Of a stretch of DNA of 64,000 nucleotides, positions 33,647-47,977 are shown piece after piece. Each line of letters starts with the position of its first letter. Positions within the stretch are counted from its first letter, which is position 1. The DNA is taken from positions 2,232,001 through 2,296,000 of the forward strand of contig JANFAH010000004.1 of assembly GCA_024663395.1 (NCBI GenBank), read 5' to 3'. This stretch comes from Pisolithus tinctorius (taxonomy: Eukaryota; Basidiomycota; Agaricomycetes; Boletales; Pisolithaceae). A program made the position numbers and the translations under genes. Under the pieces are notes generated by a model that saw nothing but the letters and a program-made list of their open reading frames with translations, did not search any database and was not told the DNA's origin.

Positions 33647-34417
33647 GCTGTGACCGATTTCAAACGCTTTAGCGTTGCTTGGATGTTCCTGGTTATTGTT
33701 ATATGTATCTTCCCTTTACTTGACATGCAGCCCTTTGTTACCTGTATCTCTCTGTTTCTAGTTCGTAGCCTAGGGTCTCCTGTATACTGCCTCCCATTAA
33801 TGAAATCTCAGGTATATGTTTCTACTGTTAGCCACCACCAGCCTGTCCAACCCCAACAAGCAGTCAGCGTTGTGGACATCCAGTTGGATCAGTTCCCCTA
33901 CGAGAGATTCGGATGAACTGACCACGCTCACCTTGGCCCTTAATAGCACCGTAATTCGTCGCTCAAAATATCGAACAATGATCCTCTGTGCAGGTATCAG
34001 TGTTGCATCCTGTCGATCATCCCATGGCTCCGTGGCTGTGTGATCTCGTTACTATATCTGAACCCAAGTAAACGGTGCCTTCACTACCATCACGAGTGTG
34101 GAAATATCAGGGAAGGAACGCATTGCCTCTGCCTCGTTCCCTCACGTTCTCAACAAATCAATTGTATAAGCTCTCGAGTCTCCCGTGCGCCGTTAGTAGC
34201 TTTGGGACATATCGTACTGATAATAATCGCTCAAGCGCTTAACGTTGCAACGTCGCCTGACGACCTAGTCCAACTAGATACAGTCCTGTATTGTACCAGT
34301 GTGATAGGAATTGTTATTAAACGCGGTCATGTGCTTATATAATAGTGTCAGTTGGGCGTGTAGCTGAGTCTCACCCGTTGGTGCTTCGTTTGTTCAGCAC
34401 TGGCTTTCACGGAGGCC
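33647..34417. other. Intergenic, nothing recognised
   Basis: 3' flank of the stomatin gene and promoter/leader of the neurofibromin gene, ending in a tandem of short pyrimidine-rich stretches. No supported gene. Confidence 0.45.
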
Positions 34418-37400
34418 ATGCCTATTCGCCGACCATCTGCCTCGGCGGGTCACTCCAATCCCGTTCCAAGCATCTCCAGAGTTCATAAAAGCAACGATTC
34501 CCACCATACGCTCACTGTTGCTTGTCTTCCTCAACTTCCGTCCATAGCCTACACAGCTGCGTCAGCAACTCCGCAGCAAAGAATCGTACAGGCGTTGATA
34601 AATAGGATAAAGGACAAGGTTTTTGGTTTCATGTCGATCCAAGTTGACGACGGGTTGACTTGCCCATTTAGCTTCCGTCGCATTCTGGGCATGCCCTCGA
34701 CATTATCGAAGCGGACACCGCAACACAAAGTGCCGTCGACGCCCTGGTTGATCTCGCACATGATTCCTTAGATATCATCGCATATTCTCTCTGCGAGCTT
34801 CTTGAGCGTCTCACGAAAGTACGTGGTTTGTGTGATAACTTCCCACTTACTAACCATAGAAAAGCAAATTGACGAGGATGGGCATATGACAACTGAAGCA
34901 CTTCAGTCACAGCTTTTTATCTTGAAGATATTGTCTGTCACAATGGCGTCAAGGTGGAGCTCTCGCCAGGACGAGATTGCAAGGTCAAGTTTGCATGCAA
35001 GTCAAGGAGGATCACCCTCCCTTTGCACACCCGATAATGCCAGTGCCCCCAAATACTCGGGAACCACTCTACACAGCGGAAAAGTCCCATCAGAATTATC
35101 TTCTACTGCACCTGCCGGACCAGAACCATTTCCTCTGGATGACAATTGCGCCCGGTACATTCTGAGTGTTATGGTGATGTATTTACGTCAAACTGCTCCT
35201 CCAGACAGTCGTTTGATGTCTTCGTCCAACTTGGCCCCTGATGCCTCATTACGTGATTTCGAGTCTGTCGATCTACCTATCTCTTCTCCGGAATTCGAAG
35301 AATTTTCCAATGTCAACGGACCGCCTGTCCCGTTCCCGATGTCCGAAACATCCAAACCTGCTTTGAGGTTCAAGAATTCGTCTACGTCGTTCCAGTCCGC
35401 CGCTAGCTCGGGTCATTTGTATCTTACTCGCTCTTTCCATTTCGAAAAGACGCATATGGCATTAGTGAAGTCAACATTGGCTCTCAACCTCCTCATAAGC
35501 AAGTTCGCTGGCCGAATCGTGTTTCATCTGTCGGCATTGAATTGGCCTATCGTCTTTAGCAGAATCCGTCAGAGGATTCGTCATTTGGCCAGTACTCAAG
35601 ATGACAACCCGGATACCGTTGACCTGCAGCTCATGACGCACAGTGCCATGGATAGGACACGCCTCACTCAGGTTCTCCATGAGCTATCCTCTTTGCTCGT
35701 GAACATGAAGAAGCAAGCGCAGGCTGCCGTTGCTATTCCACTCCGTATGGCGTTGTGGAACTGGATTGACCTGTATCCGCAAGAGTTTAACGAGGCGGTT
35801 AGATCGAGGGGTAGATTGGAGGGTGCACCAGAACGAGTGTTTGATTTGCTATATATGGCCAACGAACCTGGACGAGAGCGTGCCCTGTGGCCGACACTGA
35901 CAATCCTTGCTTGTCTATCACCGGATCGTGTCAGCTTGGAATATCAAACTCCTAGCCATTCTCATACTTCAAGTTTCAATGTGCTGCAAAAGACATCCAC
36001 CCAGCGCAAAGTATGGTTCCCAGTTAAATGTTATCAGTGTCAATTAACACCCCCATAAGGACATACGTTTCGTGGAAGAACTTCTTAGACACTTCAACTC
36101 GAATACAAAGTTAACGGACGTGGCGATCGTTTGCGCCATCGACATGTGTCGTGCAGGATTTAGGATATCTCTGGAGGGGGAGATGCCTGTGAGGCATATT
36201 GCTGCGGATATAGCGCATGAGGTTAAGGTGGGTGTTCCAACCCCTGTTCGTCCTAGGACTGCTTAACTTTTGTATTGTAGGGAGTTATTCTATGCTCGGC
36301 TAAGCAGCGTCCGTTCTGGGAATCCTATGAAGAGGTTGATGTTGCAACGTGGGCTGAAGCGCTCGTCACCACCTTTAGGTTTTTGCCTGAAGAAGAGTCG
36401 CTTCCGATATTTGCGTCGTGCTTGGAACCTGAACGGTCTGACGCCGTCAAGATCTGTGCTATCAAGGCTTGTACGACGCTCGCCGCTGAGGTATGTACAG
36501 CAAACATAGAACCGTAATAGAGGATAAATATAGTGCATCAGGCCTCTCGTCTTCCGTGGCAAGGCTCACTGGATAAACTCAGATCTATTGTCGGTCCTAG
36601 ACTGCGGGCTATTTACGGGGTAAATTGAAACACGTCGGAGGAATACGATAACTCATTTTTCCTCAGGTGGCCTCTATTCGCGGTAGTGAAATTGATAGCA
36701 GCGGTATTCTGAGGAGAGCGGCAGATCGACCCAAGGCGAAGCGTTTCACATCCGAGACTCTTCCTGACACCGATTTGTTGCTTATTGCCGTTCTTACACT
36801 ATGGAGAGCTTCTCCAGATTATTATATCTCACAGATTGACAGCTCTCATTTCGATGACTGGCTTGCCACTGCCGCCCGGATTTGGGACTCTGAGGCAGAC
36901 ACAGCGGTGAAGATCGGAGCGGCCATGACTATTCAGCAGCTCACGGATATATACTTCCGCATGGATCCCGAGGATCCCTCTCATGACAGGCTGGAATCTT
37001 GGATGGAAGGGTTATTGTAAGTTTTAGCCTCCCTCATTTCTTGTTGACATGAACCCAATGTTACAGGTCTGTCACCTTGATCTGTGTTTCAAAGAAACTT
37101 CTCATGAGTAGGATGGAGCCAGACAGTCAGAGAATGTGGATAAGCGTCGCTTCTCAGGTGCTCGAGGCCTACTACAGGAAGAGCGAGGTTTGTGGGTTGG
37201 TACGGAAAGTCCCATCACCTCTCATAGTCTCCTTTAGGGCGACCGGGCTGCAAAAGTGCAGTTCAGTGCGAAACGTTTACCCGCATTTGCATTGACGGAG
37301 ATTGCGTTCCTGGTGTCGCTTACGTCCGCAAACAGCGAGGTTTCGCAACTTGCTGCCCAGGGGCTTCGTTCTATTGCGCAGGCGGAACGCCACCCCAAAG

Positions 37401-40400
37401 CTCCGATTAACACAGGACTTACCGAAGAGGAACGATCGAAACGAAATCCAATATATGAACAGCTCGGAGATCCCAGTGTTGTCATCGTTGGTAGGTCAGG
37501 TGACTAGATGAAGTCCTTTATGCTGAGATATCGTAGGTCGTGTCCGAGAGCAGAAGCGCGTCAGAAAGCTTTTGCGCTTAATAGCATACTCTTCTCCCAT
37601 ATATATTGCTGTCTGGGAAGAATGCTTTTGGAGATGGAGTGCGCTGTCAGAGTTTATTATTTCTCACCCATTGGCTGTTCCCGCCGCGTTTGATGAATAT
37701 CACCTGACCTCACAGGAACAGTTGCGATCGCTTGATGTCAGCCCTTTAGTCATTAAACGGCCTTTGGCTTGTACTGATAATCGCTTTCAGGAAAAATTTA
37801 CCCAATGGAAACATCTGACGTTGTTCTTGGCCTCGTTTGGCGGTGCTACAGTTCAAGAGCGGCACGTTCCCACTGCCCTAACTACCGTTATTATGGGGGA
37901 ATATCTTCCCGACGAGATGCGGGCGTTGCGTGACCCAGAAGAATTAGTCAATTCTTTCATCGAGTTCCTAACTGCTGCCCTCGTCGACGAAAATGCTCGC
38001 GTTCGCGAAACGGCGAAGGAGGCCATTGGGTCGGAGCTAAACCCCCGTCTGCTATCGAAACTTTTCAAGCATCTTGATGAGTAAGTAACCTCTTTTATTA
38101 ACGTATTTACGGTGACCTTCGATTATGCAGGATCACTCGTAATATCACTGAGGGCGCAGGAATGGATTATAAGGAAGAGTATGCATTGTTCCTCGAACAG
38201 GTTTGCTTATCCTACCTTCGCAGTTACTCGTATCTTACAACCACCTAAAGCTGCTAACTGCCATGAAAATGCTCGTCGATAATGCTCAGTCTCCACCTGA
38301 CGAAGCTCTCAGCATCGACCTGGGGTCCATTCTTTACCTTCTGGCTGGGTTTATCTCCCGGTTCGATGATCTTGGAGCGTACCGCATGCGTGTGAAGTTC
38401 TGTGCCCTTTGTGACAGCGTTTGTGAACGTAACGATACCTTAACTCTGCGGAAAGATGATATGTCCCGTAACCGTATAGTGGACATTCTTATGGAATGGT
38501 TCCAAGACCCTGCCATGGTTAGTTTTTCCTTTGTAAAAAGTCGAATGAACCTCTGATGACCGTAACAGCATCGGGATGCTGACGCAAAGCTGCTTCAGTA
38601 TGACATCAACTTGGCTTGTCTGAAGACGACTGTCAAACTTCTCGACCGGCTCAAGTTGCAACCTATTGATACCAATGTGACACACGACGGCGATGATTTG
38701 GGACATGCGATCTCTCGGCTTTTTATTCGGTATTCACAGGTGCTTCTGAGGGCTCTAGAGATTTGTCAGCCAGACAAGCTAGTGAGACTTGTTTGGCTTA
38801 CGTTTGGTTGGCTATGGCTCACACTCATGTTAGAGTTCGGACAGCTGCTCGGATGTTCCTTCCTTGCAAAAGGTGAAGGAGACATCGTGGAACAAGATGA
38901 TCTTAGCTGATGTTATGATTAGAAGTCACAAATCTCTCACAAAGAGGCTGACTTGCGAGATCTCGCCATAACGGGGTTGTCCCACTTGGTGGTCGCCAAT
39001 TCGGAGAGCGGTGTGAAGCATTGTATAGCTTCCGCATACGATGATGATGTTAGGAAGCGTGTGATCTTTGTACATGTCTTCGCACGCGTATTGGGCAAAG
39101 GCACCAAGTTTGAACCTCAAGGGAACCTCGAACTACAAGCTCGACGAAACCAGTTGCGTGAGGTACGTGAGCTGCTAGTGTCAGTGTTATTTTTCCAGCT
39201 CATCATGATTTGTGACTTAGCTCGTGAAAGGATCTGTTGTAGCTTTATCCTGCCTGCTCTTCCACCATTACTGACCAATTTCTAGATGGTACTTCCAATG
39301 GTGATATGCGAGTGTTGTCCTCCTAATGAAGTCGACATGATGATTTCGGTGCTGATGAACATCTTCGATACTCGTGCCTCCTTGATGGCTCTTTTGAAGA
39401 CCATGATTGATCGGGAAATTGCCCACACAGGTGAAGTTGTCTGTTCCTTGGAATGCACTCGCTGACAGCGTGGCTTAGAGAGTGACGCGGCCCTCTTTCG
39501 AAGTAACTCCACCTGTACACGGTTCCTGTCTGCGTTTGCGAGAATCCATGGCTACAACTACTTGCGCAGCTTGATCTCACCTCTAATTAATGCCATGACA
39601 GCGATGCCCCCTGGTCACGCTTACGACCTTGATCCTGTCAGAGTTAGTCCCGACAAGCTGGAACAAAATAAGAAGGACGTGGAATTCATCGCGTCCAGCT
39701 TCCTGGACATCATTAGCGCGTCGGTGCCTGCCCTTCCGCCGTAAGTGATCGCAAGGTGTTGATTCGATCCGCTTTTAAACGCCATCCCCTTAGAATGTTT
39801 CGAGAGGTTTGCGCTCATCTGGCCCGGTCAGTGTATCAAGTATGGCCCGAGTCGAAATTTGCTGCACTTGGAGCTTTTATATTCCTGCGGTACGTCATAC
39901 TTGGTCAGTATATATTACCAGCTGACGTCGTCACAGGTTTATTTCGCCAGCTATTGTCGCACCCGAGATCGTTGACGTGGAAGTACCTAAAGACGACGCT
40001 GTCATCCGTCGAGGCTTGATGGTAATAGCGAAAGTGGTTCAAAATTTAGCGAACAACATCTTCTTCGCTAAGGAGGCGCACATGGTTGGTTTGAACGAGT
40101 TTTTGAAAGCAAACATCACGAACGTCACAAGATATCTCAGCGAAGTTAACGTGAGTGAAATGTTAATGTTGCTTGCTGGGCTAAGCCACGCGAATTTTCA
40201 TTCAGAAATACTCTGCTGCAGCCGCGGAGGAGCAGTCAAGTGAATGGTTGGGTACATCGGCTGATGACACAGATACTATCGTTCTACATCGCTTTCTGGA
40301 CAAACATGCCGACAAAATTGGCAAGGAATTGTTGAGCTATGTGAAACCCAACGAGGAAACCTCGACTGTTGGCGCCAAGCGTGCGTGGGACCAGCTTTGC

Positions 40401-43400
40401 AGCCTCTTGGTGGAACTCCAGGAAGCTCCCGAGGTCCCTCGCTTCTCGCAGCTTCCCAGCCGCGAACATCGGGACTTCATCGGTTTGATGAATCGATGTG
40501 CTCACCGAAGCATTGAGTCAGTACGAGAAGTTTTTGTTCCGGCAGACGTTCCCACGGTGCGTACTGCGAGCAGTCTAATTTCTAACCCTTAATTATGTCT
40601 GTGCGTTTTCTAGGACCACCCTGCAATCTTTGTCCTGCGCGTCCGCAGAATAGATGTAGAAGCCCTCGATATCGAGTTGTTGATATATCACATCTTGAAG
40701 GTAAGGCTCATTACCCTCAGATGTAGACCTAAGTTGATCCGCAAATCAGACCCTAACTGGCGCAGAGTACAATCATAGATATTATGAGATCATTCTGGAT
40801 TGCACTTCCTTCACCTCGACGTCCGAAATCCCCGTCCAGTGGATGAATACATGTTCACAGCTAATTCCCTCCGACGTCCGGCAACGATTTACTAATATCT
40901 ATGTACTCAACGCCAACTCACTGACGCAACGGTACTTAAGGCGACTGTACAATATATCAGCAGGTATGCTGCCACGTGCCACCTCCGATATTCAATAACA
41001 AGTTGTCTAGGAACGGTTCTCTCATCTGGTGTGAAAATATGTCCGTCAGTCCGGGAATTAATGCAACATGTCCCTCGGGGGTGTCGCTCTGTACTCGAAT
41101 ATCCTGGTATGTACCAGTATGATTGATGCTTTGCTTCTGATTTTTGTTGTTTTCCCTCCTTTTTCTCAATAGCCTCCTTGGAAGATGAAAACAATTCACC
41201 TTTTGCCGACGTGACTATGAGACAGGCTCAGGACATTCGCATGCCCGTTAAAATGGAAGTTGCGGTCACACACATCCGTATAACATCGGTCAGGAGACTT
41301 TATCAGGCATACTGGCTGAACTAACCACTCAGCAGATACGAGCTGTCGTAATATCACCTTCCTTGTCTTGCAAATGCACAGAGATCATCCCTCTCGCGGA
41401 TGTTAGTGACGTCTACAACGTCTCGACTGGCTTAGACCCGAACGAATTTATCATACGCTTGAGTAAACCGAGTTCTACATCCTACTTTTCTTCGCAGTCT
41501 CGTGACGCTATTGTGAAGGTCAGCCAGCACTATTAGTAACACGCATCAAACTGACTGTGTTTACAGTCTATCAGGGCTGCGAAGAGTCAACTTCGCGACA
41601 ATCATACCTTCAGTTCGGAAAGATTTCCTAGGTTTTCGAATGTATCCGCCACCCTCCTCCATGTTGGGATGCTCAACATTGACTCGGAAGAAGAGGAACT
41701 CCGTAGCGCAGCTTACGACCTATTAGGTGCTATTTGCTCGTATCTGAACTACGACAAAAATCCAGTAATCACTTCTAAAGGTATGCTGTTGCATTCAACG
41801 TAGCGTAAATTCACTAACCGGCGAACCGTCCAAAAAGCTGGCATCTTACCTGGTGATATCCCTACCTTTGTCATAGGCCTAAGCGAGCGCCTTGCGAGCT
41901 TTGCGCCAAAGATCACCTTAGATTTCTTGAACGTGATGGCCTCAGGGATGGACAAGGCGAAGGTCGCGCAACGCATCAATTGTTTGCAGTACATGAGTCC
42001 ATGGGTAAGGAATCTGGTATTCTTTTGTATGCCCTCTAGTCCGTTGTACGAACATTCGGGTGCCCGTTTACGGGATTGCGTTCGCTCGCTGATCGACTTG
42101 ACTGTCTCTGATCTCGAGGTAATTGTTTATTTGTCCAGGCTCACCCCGGTGCTGACGATTTTCAGATATCATCAATGGTCCATAAACATATCTGGGCAGA
42201 GATTGGGAAACAGGATTCGTCAATACTGAACATTGTGCTGGACGAGTTGGTCCGTGCTGCAGCAGACGGTGGTGTAGGCTCACGCAGATGCGAAACTATA
42301 ACGCGAACGGCAGCTGGCCTCTCCTCTATCAATATGCGGGGAAAGATCTTCGTGAAGCTTCGCAAAGTTCTTGGAAAGACATCCCTTAAGCCTTCAAAAA
42401 CTCTGCCGGAAAATATTCATTGGAACGAAATAGCCACTTTGGCACGCTTTGCTCATGTGGCTAGTAACTACTCCAAGCAAGCTTTCCATGACCAACTATA
42501 CTTCCCAGACATCTGCCATGTCGTCACTCTTGTGGCTGGAACTGGGCAGACTCTAGTACGCAAGTCAATCTACGGGCTTGTTATGAACTTCCTTCAATCC
42601 CTACTTCTTGCGAGGGCTGATGACCCTAGCGGACCTAATCTTCGTGCTCTCGTTGACGAGATGATGACAGCTGAAAAGCTTCAGCTCTTTGGCCTCACCC
42701 GGCAATCACGCACAAGTGATTACTGTAATTACGACCCCTCGAATGACAAGGCAGCCATCGATTCACATGAGGAGTTGACACTACTACTTGCCAAGATCAT
42801 GGAAGTTGCCTCGGGCTCGAGAGGTAAGGGTAAACTTGGTTCACTGTGACTATACCTCACTCGCTTCCAGGTCTCTTGAATGTATGGCGAGCACGGTGGA
42901 TGAGTTTGGCAACGTCTACTGCTTTTCAGCTTCCCGCTGTCATACAGTCCCGGGCGTTCCTTGTCCTCGGAACCCTAGCAACTTCTGACGTTGACGACGA
43001 TCTCGTGTATCAAATGTTGGTTGCTTTCAAGCAAGCTCTTGGGCAGTCCACAGAAACGGACACAATAACTGTTGCCTCCATGCTGAGGTGTATATGCAAA
43101 ATCGTCCCTGCCTTGGATGAAGGGTCGAGTTATCTATGTCAGCTGTTCTGGCTAGCCGTTGCCCTCCTTCAGTCTAGTTATATCGCCTTTTACGCAGAAG
43201 CTGCTGATCTACTCCGCGCGGCGGTCGAAACTTTGGAGAAACACGGTGCATTTGACGGCACTACCATTCCCAAGGTTCTACTCGATGGACGGGCTCAGCT
43301 AGAAGACACTGTCAGCCAACTAGATCGCCTGTTGTGTCTATCATTCGAGTCTAGTTTCTCCTTCTCTCTTGCGGCCATCATCTTCAAGGGCGTTCGCCTT

Positions 43401-44174
43401 AACCAACTGAAATCGTCCGCAGAAATGGTACTAAGGAGTTTGCTCACGGTCACCGTTCGTTGCAACAGTTCTGGTTCCCAGTCTATGCTTTGCCAGGATG
43501 CCCTTGGCTACTTTGTCGCACTTATCCCGTTCTCCACCACCCGCGATTCTTATGTCAGACTCTTGCGAGACTGCCATGCAGAGGAGTTCTTGCAGGATGC
43601 GACCGCTGTACGGGGCGAGAATGACTTTGTTCCACGAGTGCCTATCAATATGCTTCCTGTCACGGACAGCACGGCTGCGCTATTGACGGTCACGTTTGCA
43701 ACGACCATGCTCACGACGGCTCAGAGGGATAATGCTGAGACCGAGATGTTGTACAACTTGCTATTGGATGTTGGCAGTGCTCATCCAAATCTTCCATTCA
43801 TGGTGTAAGTTCTTGTGTTTAATTTTCCCTTCGGCTTGACTCAAAAGTGTCCCCACAGATACGAGACATTGCAAGATAGAATCGAGGATGCCTTCGCAAA
43901 AACCAGGAACGCCGCTATAATCAAGACTGTATCGGGCATTTTCCGAGCGTCTCAAGACAACATCTTTATATCTTCCTTGAAAGGTAGCTCAAGGTCTACT
44001 CTCAGCACTACGGATGACGATAGTTCAATGCATGGACTGAAGAAGCGGCTGGAGGACTTGGGGATGGATGGACTCACCACAAGCTTCCAATTTCTCACCC
44101 CTAACAGGGGACAATGGGCCAAAATTGCAGCCTGGATTTCTGATCTGGTTCTCAAGATTGTCGGGCTAGAGTAG
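34418..44174 (+). CDS. Neurofibromin/IRA-type Ras GTPase-activating protein
   Basis: One gene of nearly 10 kb with many short introns, coding for roughly 2,500 residues. Coding blocks include 34418..34618, 34672..~34820, ~34860..35960, 36667..37020, 37572..38084, 39480..39740, 39756..40240, 42175..42830, 42870..43805 and 43859..44174; exact ends were not all settled. The product switches Ras off by stimulating GTP hydrolysis. The RasGAP domain is visible around 39285-40210: ALFRSNSTCTRFLSAFARIHG with the arginine-finger Arg of LFR, then GAFIFLR plus FISPAIVAPEI (the FLR signature split by an intron). A Sec14-like region follows near 40620-40980 (HYEIILDCTSFT, FTNIYVLNAN). Large helical flanks match neurofibromin on both sides. 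No disabling change is seen. Confidence 0.92.
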
Positions 44175-44443
44175 GCGGGACATATTTTATGCAATGGTGT
44201 TATGTAGTTTATTCAGCACATATATTTCTTCCTCACTCCTTGTCCTCATACGTAGTCCATAATACAGCTTTATGTAATACGTCATACGGATCAAGCGAGA
44301 AGTATTCCCACGGCGTCTTTCGATAGAGCACCTGCCAATTCCGTCAGTCTCCCTAATAACAACACTTCTCTTGAACGAGTACCACATCATCATAACGCTA
44401 TCAAGTTCAAAGGGTCGTTACTCCTACACAAAGTCGTTATTCA
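44175..44443. other. Short intergenic region
   Basis: Between the stop of the RasGAP gene and the start of the coiled-coil gene; nothing recognised. Confidence 0.45.
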
Positions 44444-47400
44444 ATGCAAAGTGTGTTAGATACGGCTCATGCAACTACCCCAGACTCTGTCTTAGCAAGC
44501 ACCCTACACGGCACCACTAGCTCCGTTGACGACCTCACGCTCGCTTTGAATAACTTTTCCCGCTTACCATCTCCAGAGCCTCAGCAGAATGTGCTTTGCT
44601 GCTGTGGGGAGGAAGGTTGCGAAGTTACAAAGAATTGGTTAGCGTTGAAGACCAGGCTCGAGAGTAGGCTCGTTTTAAGTGCCGGTAAGTTAGAAACCGC
44701 GAGCTGTCACTGGGTCGTAAACTTGTCATTCAGAAGTTGGTTCTGCCTTGTTGCGGAGACATGAGGCATACGTGCGACAACACGAGGTTGGTTCTGGGCT
44801 GCTTGCTGCAGTGCTTCCTCATTAATTCACGTGCAGCCGGGTGACGCTACTCCTCACGAGGTTTCAGTGGACGAGACGCATGGCGAAGCTTCCAGGCGGG
44901 ATACAGATGTGGATGTCCAAATTACCGAGCTCATCCAAGAGAACGCGGTTCTTCAGAAGGTCGGCTCCCTTTCGATTACGATTATGATGAAATCGTAATG
45001 CCTCAAATAGCGCCTTACCCAAGCTCTACTGAACAATGAAGTTTCTGAGGCATCCAACAAGGATGTTTTACAAGAGCTAGAGGAAGCGCGCAGCACAGTG
45101 TCGAAGTTGGCAGCGCACCATGCACGCTCTGTAGCGCTCGATGCCAAGCTAGCCACGGCTCTCCGAGAGAAAGATGACATCCGGCAGGAATGTGAATGTC
45201 AAGCCCAGAGAGCTAAACAAGCAGAAGCGCGTTTGACTGCTCTTTCTGATCGTGCCGGTGACTTGATTCTCTCATACAGGCCAGATTGGCAACGTAGCTT
45301 ACGCATTACACAGATAAGCTCCAGGCAGAAGTTCGTCGACTCCAAAGCAATCTCGAAACGAAACGAGTTCAAAGATTGGAATCATCGGAATCACTCTTAC
45401 AAGAGGTTCGCATGCGCTTGGAAGAGCTGCAGAATCGTGTAGGGTTGAACTTCGTTCCCGCTGATATCGGCCTGACATTACGGGACTTTAGCATATGAAT
45501 TATGCAGCAATCCAAGAGAGTTCTGAAATATCGAAAGCTCTGGAATCCTTGGTTATGGACAATGAAGCCCTGAGGGCTGACAACCAAGAGCTACACACGC
45601 TTTTAACAGAATCACAGGAAGATCTACAGGCACTGCGGACACGAACGGAAGAGTATAACATCATTCCACCTATCCGAGGTAAGATTTAGGACTTTCATGT
45701 AAGTCGATTAACGTACCTGGCAGTAGTCGATCCCCCGACAAAGTGCACCTTCACTGACGGACCTTCCCCACTCGGAAAAGACTCCGTGAGTTCGAGCAGC
45801 ATTCCGCTGATTCACGATTACTGACGCATAAACAGCTGTTACTAAGTTCAGCGAAGCGCCCTGCTAGTGTGGAGCCTAGGTGCCGCCGTGACTACGTGAG
45901 TCGTTGACTTGTTACATTTTATCTATTCCCACTTATTAGAAATGTAGGAGCCACTCACACCTGAGACGAGTTTCCGGCCACTCTCTCCAACGGAATCCTT
46001 CCTGTTTTCTGCACAAAAGGACCCCAGTCTCACCCATCCATACGCAGTCTGCTCGTCCTTTTCAACTAACTTGGAGACCGATGGTTCTGATTACGCTCAG
46101 AGATCATCTCCTGTTACTCAGGCCACGAAAGCCGTACAGACGGATCGATGGCTCACTATGAGCCCCATGCCATGTTGCATCGACCAACCCTCATCGTCCC
46201 TCCACGATGGACGATCAGAGTCCTCTTCCCTTTTCGATGGTCAAGGTTCGCATATGTCCGGCCTTTTGGAACGCATGCTGTCTCTTCTGCATCGGATGTC
46301 TCAAGCCGATGCTCTCACGCTTACGAATCGGCTCAAAAGACAGCATCTTCTAGGCGCAGATGTCAAGCACCTCTCCCGCACGACAGTCAGTAACATCCTA
46401 ACAGAAATTCCGCAATTGCGTTCGCAATACAGAGTATTCCTTGAAGATGAGAAAATGGCCCTTTTGTGCACGCGAAGAGACCTACGTGCCTTGTTCAAAT
46501 TAGTCAAAGATGCGTTCGACGAGATGGGCCAAATGCGTGTCACGCTGAACGACATTATACTGGAACCGTCTATTGCTAGTAAAGTCAGCGAAATGGCCCT
46601 CGACCCTGTCAAAGCGGAGGCAATGGAAAGGGAGCGGAAGTCGTCAGGCTCTGCCGTCGGGTTGAGTTGGATGTCGCCCTTCACCAAGCTGTTTGGAACG
46701 TCGTTATACGATCTGAGCGGCGCCCCGCTCACAATCTCCCCTTCCCGGCAGATTAGCCGAGGAAGGGCGGAACTCCGGCACCCTCGGCCTGTGCCCAAGA
46801 TTGGACCTGCGCTCGCTGCTTCCACCACTACCGTGAACGTAGAATTTTCTGGCGCTGGGGCAGGTCGATCCGTTGCGACAATGTTCTCGTCACCTAGTCC
46901 AACTGGCGAGGGCGATGATGTGAAAGACAAGTTTCTAGATTTGAAATCGCACAGTCAGACCTTAACGACGACAAGTGTCCCCAATGTTATGGGCATCTTT
47001 GTTGGTGCACCACGTGTAGAGGAACCATCAGAGCCTTGGGTTGTCCTCCCTCGTGTGCCTCGACGTGTGCAGTCTACGTGTTTCGGATCTGTAGCACCGG
47101 ACAGCGGACCGGCAACTATCGGTAGATCCGCACTGAGGAAACGACATACGTCGCAGATGTCAAGAGACGTGGACGCCGTGCTCGATGCGGAGATTATTCG
47201 TAGGCATGATTCGGAAGGGAATGACATCCCGGGGCCCTTACCGCCTGAACACAAACTCCATCGACGTGGCGCCTCAGACTCATCGATCCATTCGAAGTTT
47301 ACGAAGCAGGTTGATGACTCTGGAGCTTCCGTTCAACGTCAGCCAATGCATGAGCAGCCCTCTGTTCTGCGGACGATAAGTCGGACCGTCCTGGGCTTCA

Positions 47401-47705
47401 AACAAGCGGCTGCACACACCATCTCGGGAGTCGCAAGCACTGCTGCGACATCGTCACTGGCGTCCTCTTTCTCAAGCTCCTCCGGGAAGGCCCCAAGTTT
47501 TAGTGAAGATACACCAAGGTCGCGTCCTCCGCGATCGAGTACCCTCTCCTCATCACCCGCCCCCAGACTCACGCCCTGGGCAACAGCTAGAACTACACTG
47601 GAGCCACCTAGCCTTCACAAGTCCACCATGTTCGGCAGCAGTCTTCGCGAAGAACCAGTCATACATCGACACCTCGGACGCGAATCTCAAGGACGGGATA
47701 TATGA
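44444..47705 (+). CDS. Coiled-coil orphan protein with conserved central helical domain
   Basis: Multi-exon gene. The first exons are 44444..44684 and 44734..44786, then about 44837..44960, 45012..45260 and several small ones; the last large exon runs from near 45960 to 47705. The N-terminal part has a Cys-containing block (NVLCCCGEEGCEVTKNW), then long heptad-rich stretches (NEVSEASNKDVLQELEEA, ALREKDDIRQECECQAQRA, SLLQEVRMRLEELQ) predicting a coiled coil. A conserved-looking helical domain follows near 46270-46620 (LLERMLSLLHRMSQADALTL; LCTRRDLRALFKLVKDAFDE; EPSIASKVSEMALDP), then a Ser-rich tail. I recognise no named family. It resembles a cytoskeletal or spindle-pole scaffold in composition only. 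Confidence 0.65.
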
Positions 47706-47977
47706 CCGACTACACGGTATTAGGAGTTCATTCTCCGCAGTACACCTATCTTATGTTGCAGCTACGATTTATTCTGACTGATCTCTCCCTCGAACCCACT
47801 ATCCAACTCTCATTTGTATTTATAACTCGGGCGCTCACTCATGAACGGATATCCACCTTAGACAGTGGCATTAACAATGGACATGTGTACGGAACTACGG
47901 CTATGACTTGCTACGGAACCTATTGCGAAAGCTTAATATGTTGCATTCGAGCGTGTCTCGAGCTGAACCGAGGTAGC
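47706..47977. other. Convergent intergenic region
   Basis: The 3' ends of the coiled-coil gene and the dehydrogenase gene meet here. No additional feature is supported. Confidence 0.45.
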
